Part shown: piece after piece, positions 36,456-46,742 of the stretch
Numbering within the stretch: the stretch's first letter is position 1
How the letters are laid out: every line of letters begins with the position of its first letter
Assembly: GCF_018294505.1 (NCBI RefSeq)
Contig: NC_057795.1
Location: 234,667,035-234,731,034, forward strand
Direction of reading: 5' to 3'
DNA from: Triticum aestivum
Lineage: Eukaryota > Streptophyta > Magnoliopsida > Poales > Poaceae
Length of the DNA: 64,000 bases
Program-made: the position numbers and the translations under genes
Notes under the pieces: model-generated
What the model saw: the letters and a program-made list of their open reading frames with translations, nothing else
Database searches by the model: none
Told to the model about the DNA's origin: nothing

Positions 36456-36467
36456 TGGTATCAGAGC
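36456..36467 (+). other. Primer binding site of the nested gypsy fragment
   Basis: TGGTATCAGAGC, an exact initiator tRNA-Met type site, three bases after the LTR end at 36452. Confidence 0.9.
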
Positions 36468-36560
36468 ACACGCTAACTGTAGCACACGACCACTAAGCTA
36501 AAGCCCTAGATCACTACTCTCTTCTCATTTCTAACTCCTCTCCCTTTTCTACTCTTTAGG

Positions 36561-36592
36561 ATGGCGGATGCAAGGAATAAGTTTGCGCAACC
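36561..36592 (+). pseudogene. First codons of gag in the nested gypsy fragment
   Basis: ATG at 36561 opens MADARNKFAQ and is cut after about ten codons by the junction with LARD sequence. It stands about 100 bases downstream of the PBS, the expected place for a gag start. Identification as gag is from position only. Confidence 0.5.
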
Positions 36593-38309
36593 GGATTAAT
36601 TGGTAGCATCAAGCAGACATGGCAACATGATATAGCAGTTTCAGCATTGACAGAAAGTTAACAACAAGTGGCCCACTTCACAAGCTTGATGCACGCACTA
36701 CATGGCATATAAAAATACATGGATTGCACCCCTGTAAATATGGCATAAATATGCCCCTAAAACATGTAGACATCATGCTCATAGGATGCACACACAAAAT
36801 GCAACAAAAATGACAAATCAACAAGTTACAACAGTTTTCAGTAGTTAACAGCAACATGCACTTTTGCAACATGGATTAAGATATCAAGATGCTCCCTAAC
36901 GTGAATGAGAAGCACACCAACATGTAGAGCATGAAGAGTAGAACATGTGCGTATCAAGATCATCATCATAGCATCAAGAGGGACAAAGTTGTGGCACTCA
37001 CAAGATGCACAAATGATGTTATCCATCAGCAGATTCCAGCAGCAAGCATCATATAGCACTTTTGCAATGAAGATTTAGGCATCAAAATGAACTCAAACAA
37101 GCATGCCACAATGTAATGAAATGAAGAGCATATCACAACGAACATTTCGATATATCATACATGCGAAATGGAGGTACGAACAGAAAGTTATGGCATCACT
37201 AACATGCACACATATGATGAGGATTTCGGGACTTGGTAAAAAAACAACCTCGCGGGGTCAACGCGGATCGGGTCGGGCGAGGTGGATCCGGGCGCGGGTC
37301 CCTGGATCAGGTCGGGCGCGGACGTGGAGGCAGAGGAGCCCCGAGCAGCGAGGCGGCGGCTCCGGCGAGGAAGTCATCGGCGGGGGCGGCAGATCCGGCG
37401 ACGGGGGCCTCCTCCGGCCGGGATCCCGCTGGATCCGGGCGGAGGCGGGCCGGCAAGGCGGTGAGTAGGCGAGGCGGCCCGCCATGGCTGCGGGGCGGCG
37501 CGCGATGCGGTGGCGAGCGCGCGTGGAGGAGACGGCAAACGGTGGCGGGCGGTCAGCGGCGGAGCTCGGGGGAGGCGCGCGGGAGCCGGGGCACTCGACA
37601 AGCGGCGGCGGCGGACGGGCCTGCACAGCCCAGATCTGGGCCTGTCGGGCCCGCGGCGGCGGAGGAGAGAGAGGGCCTGCGGGGGTGATGTGGCGCGCTG
37701 GGGTTGGCTGAGGAGGCGGCGGCGGACATGTCCGTCGGTGGGGAGGTTTTGTCCTGTGGCGCGGAGGGGAAGAAGACTAGTGTTTGCCCAAAATTTCGGG
37801 GAAGGGGACTAATTTATCGGTAGCGGGAGCTAGAAGGGTCCAAATGAGGAGCGGTTTTTGCTCACACGATCGTGATCGAACATCGGAGAGCATGGAGTGG
37901 AGTTAGACGGGCTAGCGGGCTGTTGAGAAGGGGTACTGGGCTGTAAAGAGAGAGGGGTTTCGGTTAACTTGGTTAACCGTTGGGGCATCAAATGACCTCG
38001 GAACGAAATTTGACGGGCGGTCTACCGGTGGTATACCAAGGCCACTCGGCAAATCGTTGTCCATTCCAAAAACGTTTTTCGGCGGCTCACAAAACCAGGA
38101 CTGGGAGGGGCGATGGGCGCGCACGAGGGTGTTTGTGCTCAGAACGGACAACGGAGAGAACCGGGGGAACCCGAACGGATGCAAGTTTTGAAAACCATGC
38201 AGATGAAATGCACATGATGACATGGCAAAGTGCAACACGCAAGCAAATGACATGGCAACAATGAAAAATAACTGGAAGACACCTGGTGCATCGGATTCGG
38301 GGCGTTACA

Positions 38310-38314
38310 TTCCC
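38310..38314 (+). repeat. Target-site duplication (right) of the first LARD
   Basis: ttccc, identical to 25887-25891. Confidence 0.9.
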
Positions 38315-38772
38315 ACACATTTCTGATTACAGACTTGTTTGCCGCGTATCACACACATCTTGTTATATTGAACCATTTCTGTTCTCTTATCTCAATACAA
38401 ACAGTTCATCCGAGTGAACCGCATGCTATATATCACACACACACACCTTGATCTGCCTGACCGTTTCTTTTGTGTTGCCTAATCACAAACAGTTCATCCG
38501 AGTGAACCATATGTTGTGTATCGCACACGCCTTCATCTGGATACCTGTTTCTTTTGTTCCTCCTCAACGCAAACAGTTAATTGAACTGAACTGTATGCCC
38601 TGCATCGCACATGCAACTAAAATCTGAATCGTGTTTGATGCATCCGTCATCACAAAGGTTTTGGACATTTTTGACGGTTCTCTGACACCACCGTTTGTGA
38701 GTATTGCATCACACACAGTTTCTTGAAGGGTCTCTGATCGTAGTGTCGCATTAGCAGCATCCTGCAGTAGTG
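38315..38772. mobile_element. Terminal region of a CACTA-type transposon (right end at 38772)
   Basis: The last bases read ...gcagtagtg, so the reverse strand opens CACTACTGC, a CACTA terminus. Before it lie subterminal repeats about 84-88 bp apart: caaacagtt begins at 38398, 38486 and 38570, the first two with a gttca...tgaac hairpin, plus several cacacac runs. No matching left terminus was found in the window. The DNA left of the LARD (25592-25886) has the same character, so the element probably includes the exonuclease copy, and perhaps the whole gene cluster; how far it extends is inference. Confidence 0.65.
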
Positions 38773-39969
38773 CATGCTGAGATCAACATGGCTTCGCCAA
38801 AGAGGTTGTACACTTGTTGCATCACTTTTTTACTCTACATGTTATATATATTGTCCATTGAGCACACGTAGTAACATGAAACACGATTAGTTTCTCCTAT
38901 TATATGACAAGCAATGAGGTACCAGGCAACTTAGCTATCCGTGATGGACTCTCTTGAACGCCATCATTATTTATATATGCGCATTTGAGTTGTGCATTTG
39001 TAGATGGGCTTGGGAGTTGAGCTAGCAGGGCAGTGGCATGTGTCGAAAGTAGTAGAAGTAGCGCAAAAACATTTTTTGAGTGGAGGCTTTTCCCTGCTCA
39101 AGCCTGCCTACTAGAATCGCCAGTGCTTGAAAGGAAAAGTGAAGGAAAACATAGGAATTGGAAAGTTTCATATGGTACTACTATTCATGCATTTGGTTAA
39201 AAGGAATGGAGCAAAGGAAAACTGTAGGATTTGTTCCTTCAGTGTCTCCTTGAAAGAAAAACCGTAGGAATTTTAATATCCACTTGTCCTCCTTTTCAAA
39301 TTCCTATTCATGAAGCACAAGACTAAGAGATAGTAGCATAATAGCATTATAACCGTACATTTTCTTGTGGTTTGACTTAATCTCACCATGCTTTGTTGCA
39401 TCTTGTGATCTTCCAATTCTTGTGAACCAAACACCCAGATTGGCAGAAATCATGTGTTTTTAAAATTCTTCTTTGTTTTGCACGTGCATTCCTATCATAT
39501 TCCTGTGTATTTCCTATCCCTGCATTCTTAGAATCCTCAAATTCAAACAAGCCCTTACACAATTACTTCTGTTACATATATGTGCCAAAGAAAACCTCGT
39601 GTGGTTTGTCGCGCTCCTCTTGCGCTGTGTTCCACCCTAGCTCGGCTGCTCCAACGACAAAAGGGTTCACCACAGCAGGGATCTGCCCTTAAGACCGTCT
39701 TTCGCTGCTTCAAACCTTCTTCCCCGCTGCCAGTAGCCATGACAACTGTATTACCATCATCAACTAAGTAGATGACCTTGAGGACTACATGAGTCCGCAA
39801 GAGAGGTCGCACTCTTTCGTGTCTGTTTAAGTTATGCATCGCTTAATATGATGACATGCTACTTTATCGTCCTGTTTACCTATTAGACTCTGAGTCAGGT
39901 CCAAACTAATGCTCAAACTTGGGTTTTTAAATGGTTGTGGGGTACATATTGGGGCAACAATCAATACTA
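38773..39969. other. Unassigned DNA right of the CACTA end
   Basis: No recognisable gene. A frame at 39580-39771 starts MCQRKPRV and ends PSSTK; it might be an early exon of the gene at 40368, but I cannot support this. The stretch 39130-39560 has many aggaatt/ttcctat words and ends in aacaagccctta, which might be the end of another small transposon. Confidence 0.4.
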
Positions 39970-40082
39970 CTCCCTCCGTCTGGAATTACTTGCCATCAAA
40001 TTGGACGAAAAAGGATGTATCTAGAAGTAAAATACATCTAGATACATCCATTTCAATGACAAGTATTTCCGGATGGAGGGAG
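39970..40082. mobile_element. Stowaway MITE, 113 bp
   Basis: Ends are inverted repeats: CTCCCTCCGTCTGGAATTAC at the left and ...CCGGATGGAGGGAG at the right, flanked by TA duplications (39968-39969 and 40083-40084). Two atctaga-type blocks pair in the middle, so the element can fold into a long hairpin. No coding capacity. Confidence 0.9.
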
Positions 40083-40367
40083 TATCCGTCTACTATCTAG
40101 TTAATCTCAGGTGTCTACTATGATTTTCATGTTGGGTGGAAACAGACATTAGAGGAGCCATTATCTATATTTTTTCCCTAAAGCTATTATCTACCTGCTA
40201 TCATTGGTTTTGCGTCTACCCAAAATTTGCTACCCTCACTCTGGATTTGTGCATGCACTCCTTACAGAATCTCACTATGTTTTATTCCTATGCATGTCAG
40301 TTTTTGTACACAATGGAACTGAACATGTAGAGCAAAGAAGACGAGCCTTGCGTGGCAATAAAATTTC

Positions 40368-43300
40368 ATGCAGACGTCGCTCCATGGTGGGTGCAAAGGC
40401 AGCCCCCTTCTACCCATTTTGGATTGTAATCAAGAGGAAGATAACTGTTCTGAGGGGGATTCAGAAGGAGAAGACCACTCCTATTTACCCCCTGAGGTCT
40501 CCGCTCTAACTTGGCATGCTGATGTTTGTAATATCATGCACATGGTGCCTTGCATTGCTTACTTTATACATGAAATATTTCATCTGCTTAGTTTAGACAT
40601 GCTTTGTGTGAATGCCCTCTGTTTAGTTTCTTTATCATATATGTGAATCATGCAATGCCATCTTGTTTAGATAGGCATCGTATATGTGAATTTTCCAATG
40701 CCACCCTGGTTAGCCAGTCATCTTATATGTGAATTATATCATGTCATCATTTTTTTATTACGTATTAAATTTGTCAACAATTTTAGTACATTCAATTACT
40801 CTTCCTGTGCATCAGCCATTCAACACGGTCATGGAAAAATCTGGAGTGGAAACAAGATCTTCAGAGCAGACAATCCTATCTGACAAAGCACATATGTTGC
40901 TGGTTACGGATAGCTTCTCGGAGGAGGATTTAGAGACAGATGACCAGTCCTATTCCCCTTTGAGGTGCATGCTCTAACTTGGCAGGGTTATATTGCTCAT
41001 ATCGTGCATATGGTGTCTTGCATTGGCATGCCATTTGCTTAGTTTAGACATGCTTTGTGTGAATGCCACCTGTTTAGTGTCTAGTTACCATGTATGCGAA
41101 TTTTGCAATGCCATCTTGTTGTATATGTGAATTATGCAATGCTATCTTGTTGCAAGGCATTATGTATGTGAATTATGCAATGCCATGCTGTTTAGCCAAG
41201 CGTCATATATGTGAATTATATCATGCTGTCCTTTTTTTGTATTATTCATTGCATTTGTCGACAATGTTTGTATATTCAACCACTCTTCCTGTCCATAAGC
41301 CATTTGAGATGGTGATGGAAGTGTCTGGAGTGAAAATAAGGTCTTCAGAGCAGACAATGCTACCTGCTGAAGCAAATATCTTGCTGGTTACAGATAGCTC
41401 CTCAGAGGAGGATTCACAGGTACATGACCAGTCCTGTTATCCCCCTGAGGTGTATGCTCAAACTTGGCAGGGTTATATTACTCATATCATGCATATGTTG
41501 TCTTGCAATGCTTAGTTTTTACATCATATACACAATATTGAATGCCATCTCCTTAGTTGACACATCATATATGCGATTGCCCTCTGCTCACTTGCTTAGT
41601 ATATAAATCATATATTTGAATTATATCATGCCATGATGTTTACATAGACAGCATGTATCTGAATTATGGCATGCCAACCCATTCTCTAAAGACATAATAT
41701 AGTTATATCATCTCATCCTATTTATATAGTCATCATATTTTCAATTATGTCATTCTATACGTGAATTATATCATGCCATCATGTTTCCATCGACGACATG
41801 TTTGTGAATGATGGCATGCCAAACCAGTTTAATAGACACATTGTATAGTTATATCATGTCATCCTGTTTACATAGTCATCATATTTTGAAGTATGCCATT
41901 TTATCCTGTTTAGTTAGCCATCATACATGTGAAATTGTGTCATGCTATCCTGTTTAATTAGCCATCATATATGTGAAATTATGTCATGCTATTCTGTTTG
42001 GTTAGACAGCATAAATGTGAATTATTTCAGGCCATGTTTTCTTACCTACTATCCATTGCACCTGTCTATCTTACAATGTCTGTACATTCAATTACTTTTC
42101 TTGTTTATCAGCCATTTGAATTGGAGGGGGTGATGGCTGTATCTGTGCGAATAAAAACACAGTCTTCAGAAAAGATCGTGGTACCTGTCGATGCAGATAG
42201 AACCACGATTGTACTTGCCCAAGAACCAGCCCCACCACACATAACCCAGACTCACACAGATTGTGCCCCTACCCAGTTGGACAGAGAACCAGCTACACCC
42301 CTTCTAACCCCAACCCCAGTAGATAGTAACCCAGTTCCAGTTGACACAACACCGTCTCCACCACAGAGCACCCAAACATGAGAAGTTACTAAGGCAATAG
42401 CAGTGCCCAAAGCACCAGGACCACCACTCTGAACCCCAAGTCAACGCTTAAAGCAGAAGAAGAATTGTTCTCAGGTCAGCTTCCGTAGCTATGGTTCATA
42501 CTCCTTTACTCTTGCATCATTGTATTTACTCATACCAACTAATTTCAAATTTGAAGGATGCAATTGAAACTCCAATGGCGCAAGAGGTATGTTTTAAACC
42601 TGTTTCTTTAACGTGTTTGCTGTTGTAACTTGCTCTATGTTGATTTCAGTTTCAATTGAATAAACAATTATGTTCTCATGCCATGCACATTACAAGTGTT
42701 GTTATTGTTGTGTAGTTTCCCACACTTATATTCTGTCCATTCCGCTTTATCTTAAAAACATATGATTTGAACTGTCTCTATCTTGATTTGGCAACATAAA
42801 CTAGGATGATATAGACCATACAGCGACCATACTACATAGATTGTGTTTGTTTCATGATGGTATCATGTCCACCTTACTACTGAACTAGTTTACCAAAATG
42901 ATTTTCATATACAACATGGTATTGGTAAACCTGTGATGCATCTGTTTGTTTCTCTTTTAGAATGAGGATAAAATATTGGAGAAGAGTACACTGTTATGCA
43001 ATGGTAAAGGAAGTAATGCAGATAAGGTTCAAGATAGTGAGACATCCTTGTTGGTCTCCAAGAAAGCTGATAAAAACTATATTGAAGACTCTGAGACAAC
43101 ACCAAAGTCTTGTCTTGATGTAGTATTCGAGTTACTTGTAACTACTGCTGGCACCAGCTCTTTGAACTCGTTGCCTGAATCAGTTCGGCTTCTTGAGTCT
43201 CAACTTCAAGTTGAAAGACATCGATCAGATGTTCTACAACAGGAAGCCAAAGGACAGAGGAAGTCCCTGTAGAATTCAGATGCATACTTTTGGTGCAACA

Positions 43301-43382
43301 ACAAGCGCTGGAGGATTTAAGCGCCAAACAAGACAAAGTTAATAAGCTTGCTAAGCGTCTTGCCAGCATTATGGGTATCTAG
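40368..43382 (+). pseudogene. Unrecognised gene with tandemly duplicated acidic exons and a coiled-coil end, decayed
   Basis: Three exon copies (about 40368-40510, 40812-40990 and 41292-41475) end in related acidic segments: EGDSEGEDHSYLPPEV, TDSFSEEDLETDDQSY and TDSSSEEDSQVHDQSC. Copies two, three and a fourth (about 42113-42381) also start alike (HQPF, HKPF, YQPF just after an ag acceptor) and share RSSEQT-type words; the fourth continues into a Thr/Pro-rich tail. Later exons lie at about 42556-42587 and 42961-43382; the last encodes a Leu/Gln-rich coiled coil (LESQLQVERHRSDVL, then ALEDLSAKQDKVNKL) with a TAG near 43270 and a frame change. I do not know the function. It reads toward the CACTA terminus at 44873 and may be an accessory gene of that transposon. 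Confidence 0.45.
41500..42060 (+). repeat. Degenerate minisatellite in an intron
   Basis: Units of roughly 45-50 bases around atatgtgaattatgtcatgc and ctgtttagttagccatcat recur about ten times with many changes; related single units occur earlier (40640-40740, 41040-41230). They separate the duplicated exons, so unit and exon amplification may be connected. Confidence 0.65.
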
Positions 43383-44873
43383 GATATTGTTTCTTGAGCT
43401 CTTCTGAAGTGGTTTTAGTTCTGGACTTGTTTTACTGCGGCGTTTATTTGCACTGATCGCCAACTTTGGCAACCAGTGTATGTGATATGCTTCTTTGTTC
43501 CCTATATTTTCACTAGTGGCGAACTTTGATGCCCAGTGGATGTAATATCTGTGATAGCCTAGTGTAAGTTGCTTGCTTATTTAGTTCCTTATTGTCTTGT
43601 TTATCTGTTTGCTTGTAGTCACTGCAGTTCTTTTTCCACGATTTGCTAGTTGCTGCAATAACCTATTTTTTAAAACTAGGCCACAATAACCATGGGCTAC
43701 ATATTTACTGTAGTGACCATGGGCCTCCTACGGGCCGTAGAAACAATGGGCCTTCTATGGGGCGTAGCATCAATGGGCCTTCTACAGGTCGTATGATAGA
43801 TTGGCCAAACATGGGCCAATAACTAATCGCATTATGGGCCGTAAACGGTCTAGAGTTGGAATCTTCCATTCATGGGCCGACCATAAGGGGCCGTCGTTAA
43901 TCAGCCTTATTTGATGACGCTATGAAAACGGCCCAACGGATTAACGAGGCACAAACGGCTCGACTGTAACCACGGGCTTAATTTGGCCCCCAAGCAGAAA
44001 AGGCCAGTAACGGGCCATAAGTAACCGAATGCTGGAAATGAGCCCAAGAATAAATGAGCCTTGAGAAGGCCTAAAGGTAACACAGGCTTGAAACGGCCAA
44101 ATGGAATAATGGGCCGTTAATGGGTATAAAGCGATACACTGTTCATTATGGGCCAGTTTCACTATGGGCCGTTAATGGGCCAAGAGTTACAAAGGGCCTC
44201 ATATGGGCCAAAAGACGCCATGGGCTATACATGGGCCGGAAGTTACAACGGAATGGAATCATATTGGTCGGCCCAGAAGTCGCTACTGGGCCTAATTCAG
44301 ATAGGCCATAACGGGTCGTGACTTAGCGGGCTGTAAATGGGCTATATGCAAACATGCCATTAACAGGATTTCCGTGGGCCGGCCTACTACCTTTTGACCA
44401 AGTCAAATGGGCCAGCCTTTTCACCGGAATGGGCCTCTGTTGGGCCGTGCCATGTGTTGACGTATCATATGCTCCTCCAGTCCAATGAGTGGATGACATC
44501 TGTCCCAACGGTGAGACGACACGTGGTTCTTGTGGCCATTGATAATTACACGTGGAAAATCCCCATTTATCCGGGCTGTTAACGGGTTATCGGATCCAAA
44601 CTGGAACCCGATAGCTTAACGGCGACCCGTTATGGTGGATGCCACATGTCAGTTACCCTTGACGAAAGCAATTCTATGACGCGTGATCTATTGTCATGGA
44701 AGTGGACACTTCCGTGATGATAATTTTGGTAATGTCATGGAACACTTCTACGACAGCACAGGTATGACTATCTTGATTTTGTCATAAAATCGTCATGGAT
44801 GTACATGCATGACAGAAAACGTGACCTACTATGGCAAACAACTATCATCACGGAAGTGTATTTTTTTGTAGTG
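43383..44873. mobile_element. Terminal region of a second CACTA transposon (right end at 44873)
   Basis: The end reads ...ttttttgtagtg; the reverse strand opens CACTACAAAAAAATACACTTC, as in known Triticeae CACTA termini. Words from the tip recur inside (cacttccgtgatgataa near 44705). The left terminus is not in the window, so the left border is open; the start given is only the end of the upstream gene. It abuts the copia element, with gag following the terminus. Confidence 0.75.
43683..44610. repeat. TGGGCC-rich subterminal repeat array
   Basis: Some 900 bases in which tgggcc, gggccgt and gggccata words recur about every 20-40 bases in both orientations (cggccc and ggcctt as well). In CACTA transposons such subterminal repeats are the binding sites of the element's DNA-binding protein; that role is inferred here. 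Confidence 0.7.
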
Positions 44874-45549
44874 GAGCTACTCTAGCTAATTGCTCCTAAT
44901 TTCAATACATACCTAGATTGAGGCTCAGAGTTATCTGGATCAGTGTAAAAGCTTGCATCGACGAGACTATTTACAATGAACTATTTATCACCTCCAAAAC
45001 GGAGAAATATTCCTCTAAGGATAATTTTGACCGCTGTCTAGTGATCTACTCTTGGATCACTATTGTACCCTTTGCCAAACTCATGGTAAGGTACACAACC
45101 AGTTGGGTACACAACATGGCATACTTTATAGAACCTATGGCCGAGGCATAGGGAATGACTTTCGTTCTCTCTCTATCTTCTGTCGTGGTCGGGCTTTGAG
45201 TCTTACTCAACTTCACACCTTGGACACAGGCAATAACCCTTTCTTTGACTGGTCCATTTTAAACTTCTTCAAAACTTTGTCAAGGTATGTGCTTTATGAA
45301 AGTCCTATTAAGCGTCTCGATCTATCCCTATAGGTCTTGATGCCCAATAAGTAAGTAGCTTCACCAAAGTCTTTCATTAAAAAAAATTCTTATTCAAGTA
45401 TCCTTTTGTGCTATCTAGAAATTCTATATCATTTCCAATCAACAATATGTCATCCACATATAATATCAGAAATGCTATAGAGCTCCCACTCACTTTCTTG
45501 TAAATACAGGCTTCACCGTAAGTATGTATAAAACCATATGCTTTGATCA
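44874..45549 (-). pseudogene. pol: Second half of the copia reverse transcriptase
   Basis: From 45549 the minus strand reads KAYGFIHTYGEACIYKK, then the catalytic ILYVDDILLIGND (YVDD) to about 45377. Beyond it, the typical copia segment (YRDRSRRLIGLS, then LDKVLKKFKMDQSKKG) can be followed in shifted frames to about 45230, after which it decays into stops. It completes the half gene that ends at 56493. Confidence 0.8.
45545..45549 (+). repeat. Target-site duplication (left) of the second LARD
   Basis: gatca directly precedes the LTR edge at 45550 and is repeated at 56493-56497. Confidence 0.9.
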
Positions 45550-46035
45550 TGTAACGCCCCGGATTCAATGCGCCAGGTGTCTGCTAGTTATTCGCCGTTG
45601 TTGCCATGCCATTTGCTTGCGTGTTGCATATTGTCATGTCATCATGTGCATTGCATTGCATACGTGTTCGTCTCATGCATCCGAGCATTTTCCCCATTGT
45701 CCGTTTTGCAATCCGGCACTCCTATGCCCTCCGGCGTTCCCCTTCTGTCTCCTGTTGTGAGTGGGTGTTAAACTTTCTCAGAATGGCCTGAGGTTTTCCA
45801 AGCAGCCTTGGTATAGCACCGGTAGACCGCCTGTCAAGTTTCGTGCCATTTGGAGGTCGTTTGATAATCCAACGGTTAACCGCGTAGCCCGAGACCCCCC
45901 TTTTCTCTTTGCAGCCCAACACCCTTCCAAACTGGCCCAAAACCCAGCAAACTCCCCTCCATGCTCTCGGTCGTTCGATCACGATCGCGTGGCCAAAAAC
46001 CGCTCCTCATTTGGACTCTCCTAGCTCCCAGAATC

Positions 46036-46043
46036 TATAAATA
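46036..46043 (+). promoter_or_regulatory. TATA box in the second LARD LTR
   Basis: TATAAATA, just upstream of the GC-rich block; the homologous site in the first LARD's 3' LTR is TATAAAT on the minus strand. Confidence 0.65.
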
Positions 46044-46079
46044 TGCCCCTCCCCCCGAAATTTGCAGATGAATCCCCCC

Positions 46080-46742
46080 AAAACCCTAGCTTTTCCCCTC
46101 TCCGCTGCCGGACGCGTCCGCCCCCGGTCGGACATGTCCGCGCCGCCGCGCCCAGCCAACGGGAAGCTGCCACGTGGCGCTCCCCGCCGCCAGCCGCCGC
46201 CGGCCCGCCCGGGCCCGCCTCCGGCCCTCCTAGCCCGTGAGCCGCCCGTCGCCGGGTCCCGGTCCCGCGCCGCAGTCTCCCGGCCCCGCCCCGGCCGCCG
46301 ACCGCCACCTCCGCCCGGCACCGGAGCGCGTCCCATCGCCGCCCTCCGCCAGTGGCCGTCCGCCGCCGCCCTGCCGCGGGGCTCCGCCGCCTATCTCCGC
46401 CGTGGCCATGGCGCCCCGCGCCCGCGCCTCTACCGCCGCCCCGGCCGCCCCGGCCGTCGCCGCGCTCCAGCCTCGCCGCCCCGCGCCCGGCCGCCCTCCG
46501 CCACCGCCGCGCCGGATCCGGCCGGATCCGGCCGGTCCAGCCCGTCTCCGGCGCACCTCGTCGTCCCGCTCCGGCCGGCGCCCCTCCCCGCGCCTCCTCG
46601 GCGACCGCGCCAGCTCGCCGGCGTCCGTCCCGTCCGGGTCCACCGCGGGTGGATGAGATCCATCCGCCCAGCCAACCAAATGCCCTCGCCCCACCCGGAT
46701 CTCCTCGTTCCGGGTCCTCCTCGTCCCGTTTTCGGAGGGTAA
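46080..46742 (+). repeat. GC-rich block downstream of the LARD TATA box
   Basis: About 650 bases dominated by ccg, gcc and ccc triplets, in contrast to the AT-rich remainder. Long frames are open on both strands (up to about 240 codons, Pro/Arg/Ala-rich), which is expected from composition. The equivalent block of the first LARD (29360-29830, minus) is shorter and differs in sequence, so an encoded protein is unlikely. Confidence 0.75.

Larger units (their letters stand above)
33598..36592 (+). mobile_element. Gypsy element fragment: 5' LTR, PBS and first gag codons
   Basis: A complete LTR (33598-36452) is followed by a PBS and an ATG with a short open frame, then stops abruptly at 36592, where LARD LTR sequence resumes about 2 kb further on. 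Everything 3' of the gag start, including its second LTR, is gone together with LARD sequence. One deletion spanning the inserted element and its host explains this. Confidence 0.75.
25892..38309 (-). mobile_element. LARD/Sukkula-like long-LTR retrotransposon without coding capacity, carrying a nested gypsy fragment
   Basis: Both ends carry related termini (TGTCACGCCC on the left; on the minus strand TGTAACGCCCC at the right) and are flanked by ttccc duplications. LTRs are 4.5 kb (25892-30426) and 5.5 kb including a 3-kb insert (32836-38309). Between them is a 2.4-kb interior without a convincing coding frame, with a tRNA-Met type PBS at the right LTR, so it is transcribed on the minus strand. 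Very long LTRs with a conserved non-coding interior define LARDs (Sukkula in barley), which depend on proteins of other elements. It is inserted in DNA that belongs to the CACTA-type region ending at 38772. Confidence 0.85.
32836..38309 (-). repeat. 5' LTR of the first LARD, interrupted and partly deleted
   Basis: The LTR proper is 32836-33597 plus 36593-38309. Compared with the 3' LTR it lacks the stretch corresponding to about 26655-28708 (about 2 kb), which is replaced by 3 kb of an unrelated gypsy element. Its inner edge reads TGGCACGCCC instead of TGTCACGCCC. The TATA site is mutated (near 37813-37820). Confidence 0.8.

Noticed and set aside
39130..39565. A possible MITE ending in aacaagccctta
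   Set aside because: I could not find a convincing inverted partner or target duplication at the left.
46062..46742. Long open frames (up to 240 codons) on both strands in the LARD GC block
   Set aside because: Open in several frames at once, extreme Pro/Arg/Ala composition, and not kept in the homologous block at 29360-29830. Composition artefact.
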